Under the pieces are notes generated by a model. The model had not been told where the DNA came from. It did not search any database and saw only the letters and a list, made by a program, of their open reading frames with translations. Positions 21,068 to 28,441 of a stretch of 32,592 nt of DNA are shown piece by piece. Source of the DNA: a virus; the IMG/VR virus record IMGVR_UViG_3300044833_000361, positions 1 through 32,592 of that record. The stretch is one strand, 5' to 3'. Position 1 is the stretch's first letter, and each line of letters opens with the position of its first letter. The position numbers and the translations under genes are program-made.

Positions 21068-21643
21068 GTCGAAGATGTAGCCATTTTGCCCGAGCGGGTG
21101 AAGCGGGAGCTGATCCGCGGGGAAAATGCGCGGGCGGAGTTTGCCATCCGGGCGCAGAACGCGCTGCAGGAGGCGATGATCGAGATGGGGCCGGTGCGGC
21201 ACGTGGAGGGGATCGGGCGGAAGGTGGCCACGATCCACCCGGAGATGGCGGCGCGCATCCGGGTGCAGTATGGGGTGCGTTCGCTGCACGATCCGGATTT
21301 TCTCCGGTGTCTGCTGAAAGAAAACCCGTTCCTGCGGGTGCAGACGGTGCCGGCGCGGCTGACGGTGCGGGTGGATGGCTTGCGGGCGGATTCCAGACGC
21401 CCGGAGGAGAAGGGTAATCCGCAGATTTCGCAGATTACGCAGATGGGGCAAGGGGGAGGAAATGGTGCGCAGGGAGATCCTGCGTCGCCGCGCGGTTTGA
21501 GGAACCGCAGGGGATCGCCCGAGACAGCTTTCCCTCGATCCGGCCATGAAACACCCTCCCGGCCACATCTGCGGCAATCTGCGAAATCTGCGGATGGATT
21601 AGGAGCAAGATCAGGAGCAGGAGCAAGAGGGGGAAGGGAATGA
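21050..21643 (+). CDS. hypothetical virion-region protein, C-terminus replaced by an inserted element
   Basis: 197 residues; start 21050 or 21056. The first 110 or so residues (IVEDVAILPERVKRELIRGENARAEFAIRAQNALQEAMIEMGPVRHVEGIGRKVATIHPEMAARIRVQYG) look like a genuine helical phage protein, perhaps a head-completion component. From about residue 122 the sequence (NPQISQITQM ... LRQSAKSADG ... GAGARGG) comes from a repeat-bounded element and a hexamer array. It couples to 21640 by ATGA. The ancestral gene was probably shorter. Confidence 0.6.
   Translation: MSMSTIVEDVAILPERVKRELIRGENARAEFAIRAQNALQEAMIEMGPVRHVEGIGRKVATIHPEMAARIRVQYGVRSLHDPDFLRCLLKENPFLRVQTVPARLTVRVDGLRADSRRPEEKGNPQISQITQMGQGGGNGAQGDPASPRGLRNRRGSPETAFPRSGHETPSRPHLRQSAKSADGLGARSGAGARGGRE
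21419..21593 (+). mobile_element. 175-bp inverted-repeat element, MITE/REP-like
   Basis: Ends are near-perfect inverted repeats of three 9-base units: 21419-21445 (CCGCAGATT-TCGCAGATT-ACGCAGATG) and 21566-21593 read backwards. Inside are two perfect 6-bp hairpins, CGCAGG/CCTGCG (21468-21484) and GCGGTT/AACCGC (21492-21508). It lies in frame in the C-terminus of the gene at 21050. No transposase is nearby. Confidence 0.65.
21601..21629 (+). repeat. GAKCAN hexamer array R6
   Basis: Hexamers with GATCAGGAGCAGGAGC, immediately after the inverted-repeat element and before the ATG at 21640. GGGAAGGGAA adds further purines near the start. Confidence 0.8.
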
Positions 21644-22359
21644 GGGCGGTCAACTTCAGGGATACGGTGCTTTACGGGGTGGCGTATTTCATGGGTTACG
21701 ATCCGAAGAAGGATCTGCTCACGCCGCAGCTGGAGAGCTGGACGAATTTCATCAACCGCTGGGTGTTGAAGCTGTGGGACCAGGCGGATTTCCCGGAGTG
21801 GACGGTGATCGAGCGCCGCATTCCGGATGTGAACCATGAAATCAGCTTCGACCAGACCAGCCAGACGCCGATCGGGAAGCTGCTGAAGGTTTACCTGCGC
21901 GATCCGCGCACGAACCGCGGACCGCTCGAGACGCCGTTCCGGCTCTCGGCGGAAGGGGTGCACGTGGGCTACGAGCACGGCACGTATGTGTGGCTGAAGT
22001 TTTCGATTCGCGCCCCGCAATTCAGCTCGACGCCGTGGAACAGCGGGACGGCCTATGCGGTGGGTGACCTGGCTTACGGGACGGCGAAGGGTGAAACCTA
22101 CCGCGCGATCCAGGCCGCGACGAACCATGCGGTGACGGACGCGGCGTATTGGGCGCTGGTCCCGTTCCCGTTCCAGCTGGCGGAGCCGGTGATCCTGGGC
22201 GCGTATGCCGATGCGCTGCGCGATGAAGGCCAGACGGACAAGGGCGGCGCGGAAGAGCAACTGGCGGGCGCGGCGGTGAACCAGCGGGCCGGAGCGATGG
22301 CCACGAGCGAGCACGATGTTTTGAGCGATCAGGTGGCGACCGGCGGGAGGTATCGATGA
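21640..22359 (+). CDS. head-tail adaptor-like protein, paralogue 1
   Basis: 239 residues. It shares layout and motifs with 22472: MRAVNFRDTVLYGVAYFMG at the start, YVWLKFSIRAPQFSSTPWNSGTAYAVGDLAYG in the middle, a small binding-type beta domain, and GAYADALRDEGQTDKGGAEEQLAGAAVNQRAGAMA at the end. The mid-domain resembles carbohydrate-binding modules (W-x-TAYAVGDLA...YRAIQAATNHA). Its place between head and tail genes suggests a connector or tail-completion role. It is coupled by ATGA to the gene before. Confidence 0.55.
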   Translation: MRAVNFRDTVLYGVAYFMGYDPKKDLLTPQLESWTNFINRWVLKLWDQADFPEWTVIERRIPDVNHEISFDQTSQTPIGKLLKVYLRDPRTNRGPLETPFRLSAEGVHVGYEHGTYVWLKFSIRAPQFSSTPWNSGTAYAVGDLAYGTAKGETYRAIQAATNHAVTDAAYWALVPFPFQLAEPVILGAYADALRDEGQTDKGGAEEQLAGAAVNQRAGAMATSEHDVLSDQVATGGRYR

Positions 22360-22377
22360 TCTTCTCCGCGAAGCGTT

Positions 22378-22458
22378 CTGCTCATGATCCTGATCCTGCT
22401 CCTGATCGATTCGGGGGAGGAAGAGAGATCATGAGCATGATCAGGAGCAGGAGCATGA
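22378..22458 (+). repeat. inverted hexamer arrays R7 forming a hairpin
   Basis: Left arm 22378-22408 (CTCATG/ATCCTG units) pairs with right arm 22427-22458 (GATCAT/GAGCAT/GATCAG units) at about 23 of 27 positions, with a purine-rich loop. The right arm contains a mini-ORF leading to the next gene. Confidence 0.8.
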
Positions 22459-22475
22459 GGGGGAGAGGGAAGTGA
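22431..22475 (+). CDS. 14-residue coupled mini-ORF in array R7
   Basis: ATG at 22431 to TGA at 22473-22475, peptide MSMIRSRSMRGRGK. Its stop overlaps the GTG start of the next gene (GTGA). Probably a leader peptide; a protein role is unlikely. Confidence 0.35.
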   Translation: MSMIRSRSMRGRGK

Positions 22476-23422
22476 GGACCGTCACTTTCAAATCCGTGAG
22501 GGATGGAGTGTTGCGCCGGCTGGGGAAAGACCCGGACGCGGAGACGACCACGCAGGACGCGGTCCGCGCGGTGACGGAGCATATCCAGACCCGGCTGAAT
22601 ACGGCGTGGAATTTCTGGCCGTGGAAAGAATTGATGGTGACGGAGCAGCGTGCGTTCCGGCCGCTCTGGTTTGTGGACCGGGCCACGCCGGCGGGCACGG
22701 AAATCTATTACCAGCCGCTGGGATATTTCAAAGCGATCCTGGACGCGCCGGCGGCCACGGTGCCGACGAACGGGACTTACTTCGTGGCGATCCCGACGCC
22801 TTACTTTGGGAATATCCCCTTCGAGCAGACCGGCCAGCGCACGATCGGCCAGGTGTTCGCGGCTTTTAATGGCGACCCAGACATAAGTAATCCATACATA
22901 TCCCGGCAGCTCGATTTCGAGCAGACGGAAAACGGGATTGCCGTGGGATATGCCGGCACAAGCACGGCCTGGATCACCTACCGGCTGCCGCCGCCGCAAT
23001 TCACCAGCGTCCCGCACGCGGCGGGCAAAATTTATCGCGAAGGCGACGTGGTGTTCGATCCGGATCCGGCACACCAGGGGTTTGGCGAATGTTATGTGGC
23101 CCTGGTCGACGACCCGGAGAACAGCGCGGCCTCGCCCCGCTGGGAAAAGCAGATGTTCCCGGAAATGTTCGCCGATTACGTGAAGCTGGGCGCTTACTCG
23201 GATGCGCTGGGCGAGCTGGATAACGATCGCGCGGCCGATAAAGAGCAAACGGTGATGGCGGTGGCAAACCGCGCCGCCAGCCAGGCCGAAGAGATGCTGG
23301 CGAGCCTCTGCAACCGCCAGATCGAGCAGGGGCAGCGGGCCAGCTACCGGCTCTTCCAGCGCCGCGCGTGGCCCGCCTCGGAAATCTCGTGGCCGGGAGT
23401 GCTCCTCAATTCCATCGCATGA
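22472..23422 (+). CDS. head-tail adaptor-like protein, paralogue 2
   Basis: 316 residues from GTG at 22472 (MRTVTFKSVRDGVLRRLG). It is a diverged paralogue of 21640: the start motif, the PPQFTSVPHAAGKIYREGDVVF domain and the closing LGAYSDALGELDNDRAADKEQTVMAVANRAASQAEEM all correspond. It has an extra N-terminal part (NTAWNFWPWKELMVTEQRAF) typical of phage tail-completion or gateway proteins. Tandem duplication is likely. It ends in ATGA with the spike gene. Confidence 0.55.
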   Translation: MRTVTFKSVRDGVLRRLGKDPDAETTTQDAVRAVTEHIQTRLNTAWNFWPWKELMVTEQRAFRPLWFVDRATPAGTEIYYQPLGYFKAILDAPAATVPTNGTYFVAIPTPYFGNIPFEQTGQRTIGQVFAAFNGDPDISNPYISRQLDFEQTENGIAVGYAGTSTAWITYRLPPPQFTSVPHAAGKIYREGDVVFDPDPAHQGFGECYVALVDDPENSAASPRWEKQMFPEMFADYVKLGAYSDALGELDNDRAADKEQTVMAVANRAASQAEEMLASLCNRQIEQGQRASYRLFQRRAWPASEISWPGVLLNSIA

Positions 23423-24546
23423 ACGGCCTGGCCCTTACCCCGCAATTTTACGATCGCTTCGGCGTGGCCGAAGGGGACCGCGCTCCATCGATCATTAACC
23501 CGGCAAACTACGATACCATCCCGGACGCCCTGGCGGCGGTGACTTCTTCCGCCGGGGAAATTGTGTTCGGCGCCGGAACCTTTGTTTTGGACTTGCAGGC
23601 CATTTCCGAGCTGGACGGGTTAGTAATCCGCGGCGCGGGCGTCGGGCGCACGATCATCAAACGGGGGGCCACGCTGGCCTCCGCGATGTTTAACCTGAAC
23701 GGGCTGAACCAGACGATCCGCGACCTGACGATCGACGGGAACGGCCTGCTGAACACGGCCGGCAATCAGTGTGAGTTGTCGCTCTTTGGCGATGGCCCGG
23801 GGACGCTAGTGCAAAACGTCGAAATCAGAAACGTCCGGAGCCGTGGGATCGACGTTTATAAGTCCGCGCGCATTCTCGATTGCATCGTCACCGGGCTGAG
23901 CAACGCCTCGATCCCCAGCATGGGGATCTGGATGGACGCGCCCAGTGTCCTGGATGTGAAGATCCGTGGCTGCCTTATTTCCGGGCACGGGATCAACGGC
24001 ATTTACGCCGGCGGCCGGAAGATCCGGATTATCGGCAACACGATCCGGAGTAACCACTGGCAGACCACGCCCACCGGCGGCGGCCAGATCGATTTGCAAT
24101 CCGATAACGCCGCCGTCGCGGACATCATCATTAGCGCGAACGACATTTCAGATGGGGGCGGCCTAGTGACGTGCGGGATCGAGATCGATGGCGGAAACGC
24201 GGTCATCTCCGGGAACCTCATTTCTGGAAATAAAGGGGGCGGGATCCTAGTCCAATCAACGGCGGTGCGCCCCTTAATCACTGGGAACGAGATTAAAAAC
24301 AACGGCAACGGCGGCACCGAACCAGGGATTAGCGTCCCCGCGGGCGGGTCTTACTTCCAGATCGTGGGGAACCACGTTTACGACGACCAGGTTACCAAGA
24401 CGCAAATGTATGGCATCAGCGTGCCAGTGGGGGCCAGCGATCATTACGTGATCGCAAACAATCTGTGCCACGGGAACGGCACCTCTCAGCTCTCCGATTT
24501 AGGGACTGGGTCGAACAAATCTGTCGCGAACAATGTGACAACCTAA
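23419..24546 (+). CDS. right-handed beta-helix tailspike-like protein
   Basis: 375 residues from the ATG at 23419 (ATGA overlap), preferred to 23368. Repeated coils with N-rich turns are visible: LVIRGAGVGRTIIKRG, IRDLTIDGNGLLN, VEIRNVRSRGIDVYKSARILDCIVTG, IRIIGNTIRSN, IIISANDISDGGG, AVISGNLISGNKGGGILV, ITGNEIKNNGNGG, FQIVGNHVYDDQ. This is the pectate-lyase-like parallel beta-helix pattern of phage spikes that bind or cut surface glycans. The helix ends in KSVANNVTT without a long C-terminal trimerisation domain. Confidence 0.8.
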   Translation: MNGLALTPQFYDRFGVAEGDRAPSIINPANYDTIPDALAAVTSSAGEIVFGAGTFVLDLQAISELDGLVIRGAGVGRTIIKRGATLASAMFNLNGLNQTIRDLTIDGNGLLNTAGNQCELSLFGDGPGTLVQNVEIRNVRSRGIDVYKSARILDCIVTGLSNASIPSMGIWMDAPSVLDVKIRGCLISGHGINGIYAGGRKIRIIGNTIRSNHWQTTPTGGGQIDLQSDNAAVADIIISANDISDGGGLVTCGIEIDGGNAVISGNLISGNKGGGILVQSTAVRPLITGNEIKNNGNGGTEPGISVPAGGSYFQIVGNHVYDDQVTKTQMYGISVPVGASDHYVIANNLCHGNGTSQLSDLGTGSNKSVANNVTT

Positions 24547-24548
24547 CT

Positions 24549-25283
24549 ATGAAGAAATACCTAACGACTGCAAGGAAAGTGACCAGTGACCAGTGGCCAG
24601 TGATAAGAGTAATCTGCCTGGCTGCTATCTTCTGTCTTCTGACCCCTGTTCACGTTTTCGCCGATAACATCAATATCATCGATCACCAGCTTAAGACGAG
24701 CAAGCCGCTGCCGGTCAATGTGGTAAGCGCGGCGGCGGTGGCTGGTGCATCTACCGCGGCCAAACAGGACACCGGCAATACATCGCTGGCGTCGATTGAC
24801 TCGAAAACTCCGACTTTAGTCGGCGGCCGCCAGCCAGTGGATGGATCGGGAGTTACCCAACCCGTGAGTGCCGCGGCGTTACCGTTGCCCACTGGAGCCG
24901 CCACTTCGGCTCTCCAGCCCGCTTTAGTTAGTGGCCGAACGCCAGTGGATGGATCGGGAGTTACCCAGCCCGTGAGTGCCGCGGCGTTACCGTTGCCCAC
25001 TGGAGCCGCTAAGGCGGTCGGCACCCCGAACTACGCAAATGGACAGGTGACACTCTCCACTGCCGCCGGAACAGTGAAGGCATCGAACGCGACGCGCCGG
25101 TCCATTTCAATCACCAATCTGGATCCAGGGATCACTGTTTATATCGGCGGCGCCACAGTCACCAGCGCGAATGGAGAACGGCTCTTGCCCGGGCAGTCGA
25201 AAGTAATTAACGCGGTCGGACTTATCCAGGGGATCGCGGTATCCGGCACTCCAATTGTCTCTTACTGGGAGGAATATGATTAA
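24549..25283 (+). CDS. exported tail-fibre-like protein with internal repeat
   Basis: 244 residues from ATG 24549, two bases after the upstream stop. A signal peptide is likely (IRVICLAAIFCLLTPVHVFA, cleavage about residue 38), preceded by an n-region encoded by a heptamer tandem repeat (VTSDQWPV). The mature part has the phage-tail phrase GASTAAKQDTGNTSLASID and two copies of a 36-residue unit PVDGSGVTQPVSAAALPLPTGAA, then a beta domain (SISITNLDPGITVYIGGATVTSANGERLLPGQS). Fibre or decoration role inferred from these phrases. Confidence 0.6.
   Translation: MKKYLTTARKVTSDQWPVIRVICLAAIFCLLTPVHVFADNINIIDHQLKTSKPLPVNVVSAAAVAGASTAAKQDTGNTSLASIDSKTPTLVGGRQPVDGSGVTQPVSAAALPLPTGAATSALQPALVSGRTPVDGSGVTQPVSAAALPLPTGAAKAVGTPNYANGQVTLSTAAGTVKASNATRRSISITNLDPGITVYIGGATVTSANGERLLPGQSKVINAVGLIQGIAVSGTPIVSYWEEYD
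24583..24603 (+). repeat. heptamer tandem repeat CCAGTGA x3
   Basis: CCAGTGA, CCAGTGG, CCAGTGA in tandem within the signal-peptide coding region of 24549. Similar heptamer repeats are, from memory, common between genes of some bacteria such as cyanobacteria. Confidence 0.8.
24834..25009 (+). repeat. 68-bp direct repeat, period 108
   Basis: 24834-24901 and 24942-25009 are identical but for one base. Flanks of each copy are partly diverged, so a 36-residue unit was duplicated, with recent conversion of its centre. Confidence 0.9.
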
Positions 25284-25857
25284 CAGATTTTTGCTGTCGT
25301 TAGGTATCGTTTTAACGCTCTTCGCTCCTGCATTAGCGGTGGGTCCCACGATACCAGGAGAAGTGCTTATTGCGAATAAGAAGACCGTGGCGCTCACCGG
25401 TAACTCCGTGGTTATTAGTGTTCCGGCTGGTTACACTAATTTGCGCGTGGTGTTGACCGGCAGATCAGATGCTGTTGTAGCCGCCCAGGGGGTGCTTATT
25501 ACTTTTAACGCGATCGCCACCGGATATGACTACGATTTTATCGAGACCTCCGGCTCGAGCACGCCGACCTCAAATCTTACAACAGGCGCAACGGGCATTG
25601 GCGGGAGCGCTGTGCCTGGAACCACGGCTACAACGAATTACCCTGGCACGATTCAAATATTCGTGCCGAATTACTCGGGAACCACGTTTGCCAAGGGATT
25701 GTTGGCAAAGTGCGGGTTTTTAAATGGATCAACCACGGTGATCCGTGAGATCACCGGCACTTGCTCAAGCACGGCGGCAATCACTTCGATTAGTTTCACG
25801 CTTAACGGCGGCGGAAATTTTGTTTCTGGCAGCAGCGCCACCTTGATCGCGGAATGA
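25276..25857 (+). CDS. exported beta-rich protein
   Basis: 193 residues from ATG 25276, after GGGAGGA and overlapping the upstream stop by 8 bases; preferred to 25255. Signal peptide MINRFLLSLGIVLTLFAPALA, cleavage near residue 21. The body is Thr/Gly/Ser-rich beta (KKTVALTGNSVVISVPAGYTNLRVVLTGRSDA; GYDYDFIETSGSSTPTS; SISFTLNGGGNFVSGSSATLIAE), like phage tail or decoration domains. With 20331 and 24549 it forms a set of secretion-signal proteins in the virion region. Function unknown. Confidence 0.6.
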   Translation: MINRFLLSLGIVLTLFAPALAVGPTIPGEVLIANKKTVALTGNSVVISVPAGYTNLRVVLTGRSDAVVAAQGVLITFNAIATGYDYDFIETSGSSTPTSNLTTGATGIGGSAVPGTTATTNYPGTIQIFVPNYSGTTFAKGLLAKCGFLNGSTTVIREITGTCSSTAAITSISFTLNGGGNFVSGSSATLIAE

Positions 25858-26369
25858 CCGTGATGGAAATACTACGCCAATTTCCCGCCATCTGGGCCAC
25901 GCTCGGGCTGCTTGTCGGCGGCGGCGTGATGTTTTGGGTAACGAAGAAATTTGGCCCGATGCGGAACGACGCATTAAATGAGGTAATCGGGGCCTACAAG
26001 GAGCAGGTGAAGGCGCAGATAGCTCTATCGGCCACTCAGGCGGAACAGAACATGGCTACCCTCACGATGCAGAAGGACCATTGGGCCGAGGAACTGGCAA
26101 AGATGGAGAAGGAGCGAAACAATTACCGGAACGATCTGCACGCGGAGAGAGAGATTCATAACGCGGCCAAGCTAAAGGTGCAGGAACTGGAAATGCGGCC
26201 TTCGCTCGAGCTGGTGCAAACCGAGCAGCAATCCTTCTATCGGGACATGACTAACACTCTAAAAGGGATCGCGGAGTCGATGAAACTGCACGACGACAAA
26301 TCGCAGGAACGTTTCGAGGAATTGATCATGAGCCTTCGAAAACCATCCTCGAAAAGGAAGGTGGCATGA
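25854..26369 (+). CDS. membrane-anchored coiled-coil protein, spanin-like candidate
   Basis: 171 residues; start 25854 (ATGA) or 25863. One membrane segment at about 10-30 (FPAIWATLGLLVGGGVMFWVT) is followed by a long charged coiled coil (about 40-120: EQVKAQIALSATQAEQNMATLTMQKDHWAEELAKMEKERNNYRNDL). This topology fits an inner-membrane spanin (Rz type), with a lipoprotein at 26696 as possible partner. It could also be a tail-associated membrane protein. It lies at the start of a lysis-like block and is coupled to 26366. Confidence 0.55.
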   Translation: MTVMEILRQFPAIWATLGLLVGGGVMFWVTKKFGPMRNDALNEVIGAYKEQVKAQIALSATQAEQNMATLTMQKDHWAEELAKMEKERNNYRNDLHAEREIHNAAKLKVQELEMRPSLELVQTEQQSFYRDMTNTLKGIAESMKLHDDKSQERFEELIMSLRKPSSKRKVA

Positions 26370-26689
26370 TCCTACTCGCTCTCACCGCCCAGGAATTTGG
26401 CACTAACGGCCGGGATTGGGTCGAAGCGATCAGCGGCGTGCTGGATGTGACGATCGCGAAGGTGGGCGTGCTGGGTCTCGCCATCATCGCGGTTTACCAG
26501 AATTTGAAATCGCGGGCGGAAATCAAGGAGCGGCTCGACCGGCAGGGAGAACGTATTGACCAGGTCGCGCTGGCCACCCCGCCCGCGGGCTCACTGACAG
26601 GGAAGCCCGCGGCTGAAAACATCTCGGCTGAAGCACAGCCAACAACTGCGACTTCGCACAGCGAAGTGGCTACAGAAGAAAGAACCTAA
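26366..26689 (+). CDS. small membrane protein, holin-like candidate
   Basis: 107 residues. One clear membrane segment (VTIAKVGVLGLAIIAVYQNL, about 28-47), then a charged helix (KSRAEIKERLDRQGERID) and a disordered polar tail. It is coupled by ATGA to the spanin-like gene. Size, single hydrophobic helix and place near an endopeptidase gene fit a holin or pinholin, without proof. Confidence 0.5.
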   Translation: MILLALTAQEFGTNGRDWVEAISGVLDVTIAKVGVLGLAIIAVYQNLKSRAEIKERLDRQGERIDQVALATPPAGSLTGKPAAENISAEAQPTTATSHSEVATEERT

Positions 26690-26695
26690 CGACCA

Positions 26696-27100
26696 ATGAA
26701 AATATACATAGCTCTTGCAATCATCTGCCTTCTCTCATTCCCGGCTTGTAGCACGACCAGGAACACGGATGGCACGTCAACTACTTCGTTCGACGCGAAC
26801 AGCCCGGCGGCCCAGGCGGCAATCTCGGCGGCGACACAGATCGCCGTGAGCGCGGCTAACTCCGCCATCCAGAATTACCTGGGGCCGCAGAACAATAGTC
26901 ATGCGCGACACGCAAAAGTGTCTCTCGCGGATCATCCCAAGCTCGCAGCCGCGGAACAGGCCGCGGAGAAATCTATTTCACGGGCGCAGCCGAAGCTCCC
27001 GAAAGCGACCGTGCACAAGATAACGGTGAAAGCATTTCAGGCGCGATTGCTGGAAGAAAACACCGCGTCCTTCCGGGACCCAGCGGAGTCAACGCCGTAA
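26696..27100 (+). CDS. lipoprotein, possible outer spanin
   Basis: 134 residues. Signal MKIYIALAIICLLSFPAC with Cys18 in a lipobox-like FPAC. The mature part is Ser/Ala/Asn-rich (SPAAQAAISAATQIAVSAANSAIQNYLG), then basic. It could be the Rz1-type partner of 25854. A CA-rich stretch (CTAACGACCA) precedes the ATG instead of a Shine-Dalgarno. Confidence 0.55.
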   Translation: MKIYIALAIICLLSFPACSTTRNTDGTSTTSFDANSPAAQAAISAATQIAVSAANSAIQNYLGPQNNSHARHAKVSLADHPKLAAAEQAAEKSISRAQPKLPKATVHKITVKAFQARLLEENTASFRDPAESTP

Positions 27101-27114
27101 CTGAAAGCAAGGCC

Positions 27115-27846
27115 ATGCCAAAACACATTCTAGCCGCCGCGTTCAACCAGGGCGGGCAGTTCCCGACGATCGGCGTCGTCAATCTCGCGACTGTCCCGCT
27201 GGGTTGCGATTTCAATGCGCTGGTCGCGGCGCTCCAAAAGTTCCTCGACCAATTCTTCGTTCCGATCTGGGGTTATCCGGCAAAGCTCGTCATCTATCCC
27301 GACGTGAAATCCATCCCGGCCGATCAATGGCAATTCCTGTTCATCGACAATGCGGACACTGCCGGCGCGCTGGGCTACCATGACCTGACGAAAAATGGGC
27401 AGCCGGTCTCGAAGATTTTCGTCAAGACGACCATCGCCGATAAGCAGCTCGTCAGCGTAACGGCCTGCCACGAGCTGGCGGAGATGATGATCGACCCGGG
27501 CGCTCAACTTTGGGCGCAGAAACCGGACGGCAGCTTCGTCGCCTACGAAATGTCGGACCCGGTGGAGGAGCAGACGTTCGACATCGACGGGATCACGATG
27601 AGCAACTTCGTTTTGCCGTCCTACTTCGAATCGTGGAAGCATCCGAAGGGAACCAAGTTCGATTATCTCGGGAAGCTGACAAAACCTTACCAGATCGCGA
27701 AGGGCGGCTACCTGATCGTGGCGCAGGGCGGGAAAGTCACGGAAGTATTCGGCTCGGCCTCGAAGGCGAGACGGTTCGCCGGCGAGAATCGCGTGGGCCA
27801 TCGCAGCGAGCATCGGAAACCGGACGGTGAAAGGATCCAATCGTGA
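27115..27846 (+). CDS. HExxE zincin-like metallopeptidase homologue
   Basis: 243 residues. The core is VTACHELAEMMIDP (His119, Glu120, Glu123, Asp127), then VAYEMSDPVEEQTFDIDGITMSNFVLPSYFE. This HExxE...DP arrangement with a later EMSDPVE and SNFVLPSYF matches a family of phage-linked zincins as I recall it. The usual third ligand may be Asp or Glu rather than His. No signal peptide. It lies among lysis genes, so it may process virion or host surface protein. The basic C-tail (HRSEHRKPDGERIQS) may be disordered. Confidence 0.65.
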   Translation: MPKHILAAAFNQGGQFPTIGVVNLATVPLGCDFNALVAALQKFLDQFFVPIWGYPAKLVIYPDVKSIPADQWQFLFIDNADTAGALGYHDLTKNGQPVSKIFVKTTIADKQLVSVTACHELAEMMIDPGAQLWAQKPDGSFVAYEMSDPVEEQTFDIDGITMSNFVLPSYFESWKHPKGTKFDYLGKLTKPYQIAKGGYLIVAQGGKVTEVFGSASKARRFAGENRVGHRSEHRKPDGERIQS

Positions 27847-28262
27847 AGCCCCTTCACAAAACGGTAACGATCTTGTTTACGATCGCGGCAGCAGCGCTCC
27901 TGATCTTTGTCGGCTCTTACCATGTCCAGTTCGATTGGGCATGGCGTGAGATCGCGGGCATCGATCTACCCGTTGCCGTCATTCTCGGATGGTTCGAACT
28001 GCTCACCGGGATCTTGTTCGTTCTCCTGGCTGTATGGCTGATTGCCGGCTGGCGCATGGGATTGAAAGCGGCTGGGATGATGATCGCGCTGGCGCTGTCT
28101 GCCTGTGGCGATTCTTCTTCAGAGGAAGCCGATTGTTACATCGGCTGCGGGCATCCCCAAAGGAACCTGAGCCAGACGGGCGTGGACGATGCGGGCATAG
28201 CGCTCCCGACCCGCGTTGAGTATGCGAAGGAACACAATTTACCGCCGCCGCGAGACCAATGA
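27843..28262 (+). CDS. holin-like membrane protein with embedded lipoprotein start
   Basis: 139 residues. Two membrane segments (about 9-27, ILFTIAAAALLIFVGSYHV; about 42-70, LPVAVILGWFELLTGILFVLLAVWLIAGW) are followed by a second signal-like stretch MGLKAAGMMIALALSAC. That stretch starts at Met72 (ATG 28056) and ends in a lipobox LSAC (Cys88). Translation from the inner ATG would give a small lipoprotein with CYIGCG. So one frame may give a holin-lipoprotein fusion or two products. It is coupled at both ends by ATGA. Confidence 0.55.
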   Translation: MKPLHKTVTILFTIAAAALLIFVGSYHVQFDWAWREIAGIDLPVAVILGWFELLTGILFVLLAVWLIAGWRMGLKAAGMMIALALSACGDSSSEEADCYIGCGHPQRNLSQTGVDDAGIALPTRVEYAKEHNLPPPRDQ

Positions 28263-28441
28263 TCCGCGCTATCCTCATCGTCATTGGCTGTCTGCTGCTG
28301 CAATCGTGCGATCCGCTGCGCGCCGGTCCGTTCTCGGAACATCTGTGCACGAATTGCGACGATAACGATGCCAGGCAACTGGCGAAGAGTCCTCACACGA
28401 AGGTCACAAAGGTCGCAACGGTAAGCGGGAGGAACCGATGA
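28259..28441 (+). CDS. small lipoprotein
   Basis: 60 residues. Signal MIRAILIVIGCLLLQSC with lipobox LQSC (Cys17), then CTNC. The last residues (HTKVTKVATV) are encoded by the 9-base array at 28396-28422. It is coupled to both neighbours by ATGA. It may be a spanin-like or superinfection-exclusion lipoprotein; the sequence does not decide. Confidence 0.5.
   Translation: MIRAILIVIGCLLLQSCDPLRAGPFSEHLCTNCDDNDARQLAKSPHTKVTKVATVSGRNR
28396..28422 (+). repeat. 9-base tandem array CACGAAGGT-CACAAAGGT-CGCAACGGT
   Basis: Three units end 15 bases before the endolysin ATG, with GGGAGG following. The same type runs the other way at 16039-16065. Confidence 0.8.
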
